A stretch of 64,000 bases of DNA from Pteria penguin (Eukaryota; Mollusca; Bivalvia; Pterioida; Pteriidae): the NCBI GenBank assembly GCA_035048485.1, contig CM068588.1:29406769-29470768 (forward strand), in the 5' to 3' direction. Below are positions 23,433-33,666 of the stretch, in pieces. A program made the position numbers and the translations under genes. Under the pieces are notes generated by a model. The model was not told the DNA's origin. It ran no database searches and worked only from the letters and a program-made list of their open reading frames with translations. The number at the start of each line of letters is the position of its first letter. Within the stretch, counting starts at the first letter, position 1.

Positions 23433-25140
23433 CAAGCACCTGCTGAGCGAGTGCGTACATTAGCTGTATATTTAAATACATGATGTTTACTACTTTAAAT
23501 CAACATAGACAACCAGTAAAACTCCAACGTCAAGGACTCTTCTGATTATGTGTAGTGCTGGTATGATGGCATATCTCTATTCTACTCATATACAAATGAC
23601 AGAGTGACAGTTGTCAAAATGAAATCCTTTGACAATATGTAGAATACTCGGACGAATGACAGTATCATTCATCAAAACTAGATGTCATGCAAAAGCAATA
23701 TACACCTAGTCGAACAAGGAAAGCATAACTAACAGAATACTGTCGGTAAACTGTCAAACTGAGTGAGACAACACGCACTAGGAATAACAGGCAACTTCCT
23801 CTGGCTACCCATGCCAGCCATGCGCCAGTAAAACGCAAGTAAAATTCTGGTCAAAGTGATGGCAAATCAAGTAACAAAAAATGCACTAAGTTGCTAATCA
23901 TTGTTTATATTTATCCCTGGTTTCTCTATCTCCCTATACACGAGACAATAGAGGGTCTAATAGCTTTACAAAGTACACATGACAGACCTACGTAGTGTGA
24001 ATTCTTTATAATATTCGTACATATTCGTGGTATGTTGATTTGTGCACACTTTGTAGCTAGTTTATATCAGGTCAAAGAGGCCGTCTACAACAAGCTGTCT
24101 TTGAAGTTTTAAATACAGAAATCATCTGTCTTCCTGGAAAAGTTTACAGAAATAGCATTCGTTTGAAAATGAACGGTTTTCTGGCATTTAAAACCATATA
24201 ATATTGCAAACATACATTCTGTCATATCCTAGGTCAACATCAAGATAGGTTTAGCTTTTATACTATTATATAATGGTTTATTATACTAATTGGATATGTC
24301 TCTGAAAATGATTTGTAATTTATAAAATAAAAGTAAATTTTCACAAAACTCAATTTTTAAGTAAATAAAATGCGTTACAATGTCATGTCCGGCCAAACGC
24401 TGATGAATGATAAATATTATTTACATTAAGGTGGAAGACCAGATTGTGACTAAAGAACTGCTAGCACCAGCAGACGAATATATAAGAACTATGAACAGCT
24501 TTCTGTTTTATCGCATGACACAAAAATGATCTGGCCTTCGGTATGCATCTACAAGATAAGAGACCCGCACGTGTCACGGTTATCGGGGGAGATTTAAAAC
24601 GTTACGGATCGCACCAGATTACAAGTACCACGAGACGAGCGCGGGAGATCTGATCGCAAGAGGGAGACCGATACAGAGATAGGGGATACCTGTATTGTCT
24701 GTACTGACTATATATAGATACCTCCACAAGGTGTGAACATCGTGCAGGGCATAAGGATATATCTCGCACCTGCGAACAGTGACGTCGTGCGAAAATAATT
24801 GTCTTCTATATATTTGAAATGAGTCAGAATTTATGGCTATATAATACACTAAAAGTTTCATCAAGGATGTAAATCCTATGGAATTTAAATTATATCTGTT
24901 AATATATATTAGACTAGTTGCGTGTATTGTTATTGAAACAAGGATAATTGCACACGAAACCTTTAAAACGTCTTTCATCGTTGGGTAGCAGCTATGGATA
25001 ACAACAAAATATTTATCTCCGAGCACTTTGTCAAATGATCCGCGTAAAATGATTTCGTGAGAGTTCACTTTACCTTATACTATGAATCAAAGAGTAAACG
25101 CAAACTTAAATCTCGGACACATCCCCCTTTTTTAATCCTG
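23433..25140. other. No firm gene
   Basis: Apart from the doubtful minus-strand frame at 24619-24978, nothing is recognised. Confidence 0.45.
24619..24978 (-). CDS. Unrecognised open frame with a hydrophobic N-terminus (119 aa)
   Basis: From ATG at 24978 the frame reads MKDVLKVSCAIILVSITIHA, signal-peptide-like, and stays open for 119 codons. A longer start at 25068 gives 149 aa. No domain recognised, only two cysteines after the signal, and no clear splice partners. It is long for an AT-rich region but may be chance. Confidence 0.18.
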   Translation of the reverse strand: MKDVLKVSCAIILVSITIHATSLIYINRYNLNSIGFTSLMKLLVYYIAINSDSFQIYRRQLFSHDVTVRRCEIYPYALHDVHTLWRYLYIVSTDNTGIPYLCIGLPLAIRSPALVSWYL

Positions 25141-25595
25141 TGTAGTTCATTGAAGGAGATGCTCGGTCCGTAGCCGAGAAATCCCGGGTTTGACTCCCGC
25201 CATAGCCACACCGGGGCCGTATTCGGATGAGACGGTGAAAACAATACAATACAATATCTTTATTCTCATAAACTGTACAAATATATCAGTGTAGAGAACA
25301 TATATAATATATATAATTATAAAATATTTAAATATCAACACATGCACAAAAATAGATAAATAAAATGAAAAACTATGAATAATTATATCAACCAGGAGGT
25401 TGGACTCTTTCCTTGATGGTCCCGTGTTACGGTAGGCGTGACATTAAAATATCCCTCACTGCTACGGGTGGGTCCGTTGTAGAGATATAAATTTCTATTC
25501 AACAGTGTTCAATGCATTAGGCAGATGCCGTAACCATACGAAGTAACATGGAATAATCGTGTAGTGACGTAAAACAACAATCAATCAATTGAACC
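25141..25595 (+). mobile_element. SINE family A copy split by an insertion
   Basis: Head with GGTTTGACTCC and body TTCGGATGAGAC stop near 25,235. The body resumes at 25,415 with GGTCCCGTGTTACGGTAGGC and ends in TAATCGTGTAGTGACGTAAA. The interruption is described separately. Confidence 0.8.
25236..25414 (-). mobile_element. Probable 3' end of a non-LTR retrotransposon inserted in the SINE
   Basis: On the minus strand the insert ends in GAATAAAGATATTGTATTG, that is, AATAAA followed by an ATTGT microsatellite tail, a common form for LINE 3' termini. It carries no coding sequence, consistent with heavy 5' truncation. Confidence 0.5.
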
Positions 25596-25667
25596 AACGT
25601 TTTTAAATGTCATGGAACATATCTTCATATCGTCAGCTCTCGACCAGCAGCGGTCAGAACTTACGAT

Positions 25668-25838
25668 AGGGGCAGACTTGGTGTAGTGGTTAAGAGCTTG
25701 GCTTGAGGCGCCGACGATCCGGGTTCGATTCCCGGATTGCCCCACTATGTTTCAGAGGTTGATTAACTCCTGCTTCCATGTCGCAATATAACTGAAAATT
25801 TGTTCAAAGCGACGTAAAACACGAATCAACCAACCAGG
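25668..25838 (+). mobile_element. SINE family B copy
   Basis: Head with GGTGTAGTGGTTAAGAGC and GGTTCGATTCC, then CTTCCATGTCGCAATATAAC and the GCGACGTAAAACACGAATC tail. Possible diverged duplication of a GRACTT-rich target. Confidence 0.85.
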
Positions 25839-26469
25839 ACTTTTAATAGCTTAAGATATTGTTACACACTGTCACGAGCTATGTTAGTAATAACTCGCCA
25901 CAATTCAGTTCTTTATAAGCTCACCACAACTATTCGGGTATCGTGCTCTGATGTCTTTACATGTCGTAGAACTGTCATTTCATCTCAAGCACATGTCACG
26001 CAGCGTCTAGAATCTTAAACGGTTTAAAAATGTCGTGGGAAATTTCAAGTCGTACATATGTCGAATAAATGTCCACCAGGTGTCGCCCAAATCTCGAACA
26101 CACGTCTTCGTAGTATTTAAACCAAAATCTCAACATGTCGCCCTAACTCGTACATTTCACGTATTTCAATCGTCATAAATCGTGCTGAATTCGATCTCGA
26201 ATTCTTTGAAAGGTCTTAAATTGCGTCGTACAGATGTTGTTGAAACTTGTTACAAAAATATCGTATTCACGTTTCAATCGAGCAGGAGACGAATGAGTAT
26301 CCCCCTCATCAGAAATCGTAGACAACACGCGAGTGTTCGGAAAGTTGTAATTCACCAGCCCTCCTAGTGACTTGTATCTCCAAATCGTGACAGTATGACA
26401 GGGGCTGTATGTGCACATGTAACATGTAAATTTCTAATAAAATTTTCTAAAAATCAGTAGAAAGAACAT

Positions 26470-28140
26470 GACAACAAGAGGCCAAAGTGGACCTATATCG
26501 CTCACCTGAGCACAAACAAATGACTCACCAATTTTGGTAGAAGACTTTGAGTACTTTCAGTACTTACTTTCTATAAGATATGGTGATATTCCGTGAAGCA
26601 GTTAATCAGTTAATGAAAAGAAGTCGAAAAATATGTCAGCCAATCATTGCTCTTGGCAGCCATCTTTAATGAGAGAGTGAATAAAAAAATACAATTTTGG
26701 TATTGGACCTTGATAAATTACTTCCTCTAAGGTTTTTGGTGATACTCTGTGCATCATTTGCTGAAAACGAGTCCAAAATGTGTCAGCCAATCTGGGCCCT
26801 TGGTAGTCATCTTGGATGACTGATCTGGTTGAAAGATATAATTTTGATAGAGGACCTTGTGTACTTATATCTTGTACGATTAGGTGAAATTCTGTGAAAC
26901 TGTTAATAACTAAAAGAAGGTGAAAATTTGTCAGCAAATCAGAACCCTCTATGGCCATCTTGGATGATGAATCAGGTCGAAAGATATATTTTTTGTAGAG
27001 GACCTAAAGTACTTACTTCCAACAAGATTTGACAGAAATCTGTGAAGCAGCTAATGAGGAAAGTTCGAAAATGTGTGAGCCAATCAAAGCACTTGGAGGC
27101 TACTTTGGATGATGAATCGGGTCGAAAAACACAAACTAGGTAGAGGACCTTGCTGACTTACTTCTTGTATGGTCTCGTGAAATTTTATGAAGCGGTTGTG
27201 GAGAAGAAGCTGAAAATGTATCAATCAATTAGGGCCAATTGCAGCCATCTTGGAATACGGATCGGGTCGGAAAAAATGCAAATTTGGTAGAGGATTTGAA
27301 GTATTTGCTTCCTGTAGGTTTTGGTGAAATTCTGTGCAGCGGTTGCAGGGAAGAAGTCGAAAATGTGTCAACCAATCCGAATCCATGGCGGCCATTTTTG
27401 ATTACGGACCGGGTCGAAAAACACAAACTTGGTAGAGGACCTTGATTACTTATTGCTTGTAAAGTCTAGTGAAATTTTATACAGCAGTTGTGGAGAGGAA
27501 GTCGAAAATGTGTCAACAGATCAGGGTCCATGGCAGCCATCTTGGATTACGGATTGGTTTTGAAAAACACAAACTTCCTAGAGGACCTTAAGTATTTACT
27601 TCCTGTAAGATCTGGTGAAATTCTCTTAAGCGGTTGCAGAGGAGAAGTAGGAAATGCGTCAACCAATCAGAGCCCATGGTGGCCATCTTGGACTACAGAT
27701 TGGGTAAAAAAAATAGAAACTTGGTAAGGTACCTTGAGTAATAACTTCCTGTAAGATTTGGTGAACCGTTTGCAGAGGAGAAGTCGAAATTGTGTCGACC
27801 AATTAGAGCCCATGGCGGCCATCTTGGACTAAGGATTGGATAAAGAACACAATCTTGGTAGATGACCTTGAGTACTTACTTCCTGTAGTTTTGGGTGAAA
27901 TTCTGTGCAGGAATTTAAAGAAGTCGAATATGTGTCAACAAATCAGGGCCCATGGTGGCCATTTGGATTACCGATTGGGTCGAAAAACACAAACTAGGTC
28001 GAGGACCCTGAGTACCTACTTCCTGTAAGGTTTGGTGAAATTCAGTAAGGAGGTTGTAGAGAAGAAGTCGAATATATAAAAAGTTAACGCCGGACGATGG
28101 ACGAACGACGGACGCCAGACGGCACACTATGAAAATAGCG
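26470..28140. mobile_element. Element with a tandem core of about 145-bp diverged units
   Basis: About ten units, each holding GGCCATCTTGGATTACGGAT, AGAGGACCTTGAGTACTTAC, TTCCTGTAAG and GAAATTCTGTG. The left edge has ACAAGAGGCCAAAGTGGACC and TATCGCTCACCTGAG. The right edge has GACGGACGCCAGACGG and TATGAAAATAGCGAGCT. This edge arrangement is what I recall from abundant mollusc non-autonomous elements. Short inverted similarity (CGCT/AGCG) exists between the edges. Confidence 0.65.
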
Positions 28141-29122
28141 AGCTAAAAATATTTCGTCTTAACGGCTGGTTACAACTGACTCTAGATGAATACCCCAAGC
28201 ACAATATTGTAGCCCACTGAGATACCGTCGACGACATGAGTGAAAGGGAGTTTCTTTATTTATATTTGATAATCTGTGAATATGTAAGAGTTTGTATACC
28301 TAAGTGAGAGAGATCAAGACCGAATCCCGCCCAGAGTCCATCGCTCTATGTAGCAAATGTAAATATTACGCAGAACGTTTTGTCATTTCACCTACGTTCA
28401 AATACTACCACTACCAAATTTTGCAATGATTATCCATAACTAGTCCATAAAATTATCTCTACTTTTTAATTTTTATGATAGATTTATAAATGTCAATACC
28501 CATAAAGTGTATCTTCCGCTGCATGTAATCTAAAAATCTGAGGGTATCGCATTTCATATTATCTTATATCTACAATTGATCTTTCAATTACGCTCTCAGT
28601 TTATTTCATTCATTTAATACGCTCTCACTTCAGTGTTGGAATTATGCCATTTGATATTGCTGCACTAATGATTGTATAATCGTTTACTAATTCAATAAAA
28701 GTCCTCGTTTAAAAAAAAACATGCGTTCATGTGTTACAAATTAGTGACACAATTATCTTCTATAGATGTACTAATTATAATTAAACAATTTGTATCTCAG
28801 GTGATCAAAGAGATTATTCATCTATCGGTGGAGCAGCTAGTTTAAAATTTCGTGAATTCAAATTAAAAAAAAAAGTCAGGGGTCTGCGGGAAGCGGAAAT
28901 TATGCTTATAAAACAATGAAAACTTCAAAATATTAATAACATGAATTGTATACACTCTGATAAATATTAATAATACAATAAAGACCTACAGCACGCTCTA
29001 CAAATTACCGTGTATTCGTTTGCGTTTTACGTACAGAATGCTACGCCACTGTGTATGTAGTAGAAATTACAGTCTATATCATTCCCGAGTGACTTTGAGA
29101 TTGGACACGGAATTTTCTTTGT
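28141..29122. other. No recognised feature
   Basis: AT-rich spacer between the 145-bp element and the 29-bp array. Confidence 0.5.
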
Positions 29123-29385
29123 TAAGACTGCCATCCTACGGTGTGGCAAAAACAGAATGCCATTCTACGGTGTGGCAAAAACAGAATGCCATCCTACGGT
29201 GTGGCAAAAACAGAATGCCATTCTACGGTGTGGCAAATCAGACTGCCATTCTACGGTGTGGCAAAACAGACTGCATGCCATCTTTGGGTGTGGAAAAAAG
29301 ACTGCCATCCGACGGTGTAGCAAAAAATGAATGCCATCATACGTGTGGCAAAAACAATGTGCCTTCCTACAGTGTGGTAAAAAAA
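29123..29385. repeat. 29-bp minisatellite
   Basis: About nine units of GCCATTCTACGGTGTGGCAA plus AAACAGAAT, decaying to the right. A 137-codon open frame (29020-29433) depends on it and is not convincing. Confidence 0.85.
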
Positions 29386-29458
29386 CCTGTCGAAATACTT
29401 ATAATCTCTATGCGACAACCAGTATTAAATTAGTCTAAATTTAGAGAAGGCTCAGATT

Positions 29459-29768
29459 TCGCAATAGCTTGAAGTAAGGCAATCCAGGTTCAATTCCCCG
29501 AGTGTGCCATTATATACATGACTTTGGTAGTCGCCTGTTTCACAGACGGATCTAGAAATTTTTGAAAAGGGGGTGGGGGGTTGCAGTCTCCCATGATTAA
29601 TGCTTTGCACTATTCGGTCCGGAAAGGGGTTGCTGTCCTAAATTGATGGAAAATGACCTTCTTTTGTTAAAATTTTCCGACCAAAAGGGGGAGGGGAATT
29701 CCGCCAATGTATGTCCATGACTGATAGATTGTTAAAAGCGTCGTAAAACATTGATAAACAAACCATGT
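29459..29768 (+). mobile_element. SINE family B remnant interrupted by another element
   Basis: CCAGGTTCAATTCCCC (B box) at the left and TTGTTAAAAGCGTCGTAAAAC at the right are family B pieces. Between them, about 29541-29722, lies a G-rich insert beginning CAGACGGATCTAG, like the CAGTGGCGGATCCAG elements elsewhere. Confidence 0.5.
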
Positions 29769-30101
29769 AGAAATTGGGAAAATTATACTTTGTCTTGCAT
29801 CAGAGTGGAGCTTGTCTCTATCCCTGTCTGGAAGTATTACCTACTGTTCTAACTTATGAACATACAATCCTATTATGTACATAATTTACGATGTAATATG
29901 TCCAAGTGCACACATATGATATACATGCACATATACGTTTGCATCCATGGTGTATGAATAATTACATAAAAGGATAAGCGATACGAGATTTCCAAACGCT
30001 TCCGTCTACCTGATAACTCGTCCGACCTTGGAGTTGGAGGCCAAGAAACGGGATGGAGGTAAATTAACATACATGTAAATTTACACACAATAAAAACTTA
30101 C

Positions 30102-30150
30102 CTAATGTGAGCAATGAAATCACATAGCAACTACTCCTGACAGAAAACAT
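30102..30150 (-). CDS. Candidate signal-peptide first exon of an unidentified gene
   Basis: On the minus strand ATG at 30150 encodes MFSVRSSCYVISLLTLG and runs to a GTAAGT donor at 30101 in phase 1. About 75 bases upstream is CCAATAAAAGCCC (30234-30222), which could act as CCAAT and TATA-like elements. No matching downstream exon was found to the left. The gene could have lost its other exons, or this may be chance. Confidence 0.3.
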
Positions 30151-30574
30151 ATTCATAAAAAGATGCTGCTCCACACATGTGTACATTCTGGATCGATTCT
30201 GACTCACTGAACCAAGCTAGACGGGCTTTTATTGGTTTGGGGATTTCCCCAATATAATCGTAGACAGTACAATATGCAAACAGAGAACTAGCGCTTCGGA
30301 GAGCTGTGTATAATGTTACATAAGGTACAAAACATCTCTCAATGTGTATTGTACATGATTGTGTAGACGTAAATGCCTCAATTACCGGCAACGAAGAAGT
30401 CGGCGGAACAGTGGCATTATATTGCCCTGTTAACTTCTATAAATGTAAACGGTGTGGATGACATTTGTTAAGCAGATAGTTCAGATTTTGATAGTAGTCA
30501 ACGTATCACGTGTCTCTCCTCCTGCTCGTACCTCTCTCGCTCTTCCAGCATAGATCCAAGGTGCCATAAAAAGG

Positions 30575-30747
30575 GGTTGGTTGGTTGGTTGGTTGGTGTT
30601 TTAAGTCGCTTTCAGCAATTCAGTTATATCGCGACATGGAGGCAGGAGGTTACCAACCTCTTAAACATAGTGGCGCAACCCGGGAATCGAACCCGGATCG
30701 TCGGCGCCGCAAGCCAAGCGCTTAACCACTACACCACGCCTGCACCC
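30575..30747 (-). mobile_element. SINE family B copy
   Basis: Nearly identical to the 4201 copy, with a (GGTT)n terminus at its left (3') end. Flanked by similar CCATAAAAA and CTATAAAAA segments. Confidence 0.85.
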
Positions 30748-31020
30748 CTCTATAAAAAAGTGAAACTAAACAAGTTCGAAGGAACGTAATTCATGCAAAA
30801 GGTTGGGGAAAGCGGGTGTTACGTAAAATATACCCTATACGTAGACGATTTGTCTGCCATAACGACTGAAACGATACATTTTCAAATTATGGGAGGGGTG
30901 TTTGCCACCAAGCGCCCCTCCCCCAACCCCGCGTCTGTGGGGCGTTCTAAAATGATTGATTAAATTTCAAGCAAGCGAATTAGAAATCGCAATGACTATT
31001 GTATATTTGTTATACATGTA

Positions 31021-31101
31021 CTAATATTTAAAACATTTAATGTGTTTAAACATTATTATGACAATCTAATGTTTAAACATATTAAATGTTTTAAATATTA
31101 G
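31021..31101. repeat. Long near-perfect hairpin (35-bp arms, 11-base loop)
   Basis: Arms 31021-31055 and 31067-31101 pair at 34 of 35 positions; the one difference would be a wobble in RNA on one strand. TGTA lies immediately outside both arms. Could be a tiny foldback transposon or, if transcribed, a pre-miRNA-like stem. Confidence 0.75.
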
Positions 31102-31463
31102 TGTAACATATTGACTTCACTGTTTTACCATCTTATATTCGTGTACTCATATCAAAATTTCTGTTCTTTAAAAGAAAATCATAAACTATGAAATAGGAAG
31201 AAGTTTATAATGTATATACTTAAAATGCAAGCTTACTTTCATAATGCATTGATATGTTAGCACGCCCCCAGGTTTGTGGTTATTCCTTTGAGTATAAAAA
31301 CAAAACTAGAGGGAGAAATGGTGTAGAATTTGAAATGAACCATATACACATTTGTTTATTTTACAAAGCTAGCGTCAACGCTCGTTTAAGAGCCACTACG
31401 ATTAATAAAATGGTGGTTGCAGCTAGCATGCTATCATGTCGCATGAAAAATTGTTGAATGCGA

Positions 31464-31641
31464 CATGCGCGGATCCAGCAATTTTTGTCAGAGGGGGGTC
31501 TAACCAAAAAAGGTAGATTTTTCTCTTAGACGAGGGGGGTCCATCCCCAAAAATGTCCAAATATTACCTTTTTGGTAAAATTTTAGGATTCCAGGGGGGG
31601 GGGGGTTCAGACCCCCCTACCCCCCTCTGTATCCGCGCATG
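31464..31641. mobile_element. Short inverted-repeat element (178 bp) with 5-bp target duplication
   Basis: Starts CATGCGCGGATCCAG and ends CTGTATCCGCGCATG; TGCGA on both sides (31459-31463, 31642-31646). G-run-rich like the 8412 element and probably related to it. Confidence 0.75.
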
Positions 31642-32054
31642 TGCGACGTGAACCCTACCCTACCCCGTTTCTTCATCACCAACCGTCATGAAGTTATCCT
31701 GATATATCTCTAGATCTATAAGAAGGAGAATTTATATATCAAAATTTCCATCAATCATACATGTATGCACTGTCATATTATTTTATACGTGATTATTTTT
31801 AAAGAAACGTCTTAAAGTTATTCTTAATCGGTAAAATAATATGGTCATCTTTAGAAAAAAAGCTCAATATTTATTTAGTACAAGAAAATTTAATTTCAAT
31901 GCTGATAGGGATGTTTCATATGAAATGGACAAGATATGTGCTAAAACGCTAACTTCGTATAACGTATGATTAATAATGCATCACGAAGGTGTATCAAGAT
32001 GTGTTCTTATATTAGAAAGGAACGAACGATAACTCTAAATAACATTTTAGCACC

Positions 32055-32268
32055 ACGCCAGTATGTTGACAAAATTTGCCTCTGCCTATGCAACCCATTA
32101 AGGCAGTAAAGGGATCTTTTACATCCTTACGTCTATCGTGACATGGGGTCTTGGTTTTTATTGTGTCATCCGAAAGACAGGACACTTACGAGTCACTGGT
32201 CGGGCTCAAACTCGGGACCTCTCGGCCTGGACCGAAGAAGGCCACGGAGCTATACTGACCATCTTTCA
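32055..32268 (-). mobile_element. Diverged SINE family A copy
   Basis: Minus-strand signatures include TTTCGGATGACACAATAAAA, CCCATGTCACGATAGACG and AAAAGATCCCTTTACTGCC, with the tRNA-like head (GGCCGAGAGGTCCCGAG) near the right end. Confidence 0.6.
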
Positions 32269-33439
32269 CTTACAAGCACTGAACTAAAAACATGGCTATT
32301 AATTATTTAAATTGTCCAGGAAAAGGCATAAAATAACTGATCAATGTTTTCATATACGTGGATAATTTGACACATTATGATAATGCTGGTCTTACTTATT
32401 ATGTACAGTTACGATGTACCTGTAAAGAGCGAGATGTTTATGTCTATGTGCTGCTCTATACAAATTGATTTAAAACATTATTTATTAATTACATATACAT
32501 AAATCAATCAACAATTAAGAACTATCAGCATATGGCGACAAGATGATGCTCTTATGTTAAGCCATTTCCTGCTCTATACAAGTTTTACAGCATGCGCAGA
32601 TAAAAATATCACCTACATGTAAGTGTTTATCCCCTTCTGAAATGTGGCGATTCGCCCCGGAACAGTATTAACTGCAAAATCAATTTGTATAAATCATATA
32701 ACCGTCCCCTCCTCCTGAGAATAAAGAGCAAACACAAACCAGAAAGACGTGAATCTGATAAAATCATACATGCATAATTATCATGTATACATATTGTTAC
32801 TATATTCCCCTACGGGGGAGGGGGGCGTAATTAATGAATGGAATAAAGTTTTACTGCTTTATTTATTATCATTTTTAAGTGTGAAGTGTACGATATACTT
32901 TCTATATACTGAAGTTCCGAATTTGCACCCTTGGATACGAAAATTCCGAAAAATACATTGTATACAGAAATTGTCTGTATTGAAGTGTAGAGAATATTAC
33001 AATTAAAGAGGCTTATACAATAGTTTATGATTTACAATGAAAGATCAATTAGAGATGAGATGAATAGGGAATCCTAAGTTTTCAAATATATGAAATTTTT
33101 TAAATATAGATGATGTAACGTCTTTAATTGTATCATTGAAACAATTTCTTTTTATTCTATATTTCTTTTGTTTTACCGTTCTCTCTGTAGTAATTGATAT
33201 CAATTGTTGTAGTATAAACACTATAAATGGTGAGTACATTCCACGGTATTGTTTTCCTATGATGATTAATAATATCGGGATAATTAAGGTAAACATGCTT
33301 GGCTTCAAAATGTCATTTAAATATTCTAATGGCAATTAAAATCATTACATAAAGTACACCGCTGTATAAACAAGATCCTTTTTATATATTACAGTTTAAA
33401 ATAAACACCCTCCTTCTCATCATTACACCCATTTAATTT
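32269..33439. other. Upstream flank of homeobox gene; nothing firm
   Basis: Contains overlapping frames on both strands at 33045-33339, the minus one with a hydrophobic start. No supporting context. Confidence 0.4.
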
Positions 33440-33510
33440 GTCGTCCAATAAAAAACTCTTATATATGTTGTCGTCTATTTTTTTCATAAGCGAACCAATG
33501 ACGTAAACGA
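33440..33510 (+). promoter_or_regulatory. Possible promoter elements upstream of the homeobox first exon
   Basis: A CCAAT at 33445, a TATATAT-like tract at 33459-33467, and CCAATGACGTAA at 33495-33506 (CCAAT box fused to a CRE-like TGACGTAA) lie 120-190 bases before the ATG. A donor-like CGGTAAGTG near 33520 means part of this could instead be a 5' untranslated exon. AT-rich surroundings make such motifs cheap, so this is weak. Confidence 0.25.
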
Positions 33511-33629
33511 TTACATCATCGGTAAGTGTTCCCGAAGTTCTTGGATAGTATATATTGTGTTACTTGTCCTCGATTCCTCACATTTCCTACATCACCTAGT
33601 GCTTGCTCATCATACTTAGTGTTGCCAGA

Positions 33630-33666
33630 ATGTCAGACCCCAACAACAGCCAAGAAGAAATCAAAA
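33630..33666 (+). CDS. Homeobox gene, predicted first coding exon
   Basis: ATG at 33630 has A at -3 and opens MSDPNNSQEEIK plus one base, then a GTAAGT donor at 33667. An in-frame TAG sits at 33597-33599, so this is the first in-frame ATG of the exon. The leftover single base fits the phase of the homeodomain exon acceptor at 44548. The link across a 10.9-kb intron is inferred from phase, donor quality and the absence of a better start near 44.5 kb. It has no transcript support here. Confidence 0.6.

Noticed and set aside
22818..23463. Several open frames on both strands around the ATGT repeat
   Set aside because: Open because the tetranucleotide lacks stops; low-complexity Tyr-Ile-His-Thr or Met-Tyr-Val-Cys products. 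The minus-strand tail near 22,915-23,020 ending at a GTAAAT looks exon-like but has no start or partner.
29020..29433. 137-codon frame starting MRFTYRMLRHC
   Set aside because: Most of it is the decaying 29-bp repeat read in shifting phases; no signal or domain.
33045..33335. 96-codon minus-strand frame with a hydrophobic segment
   Set aside because: Very AT-rich, overlapped by an open frame on the other strand, and no splice or promoter context.
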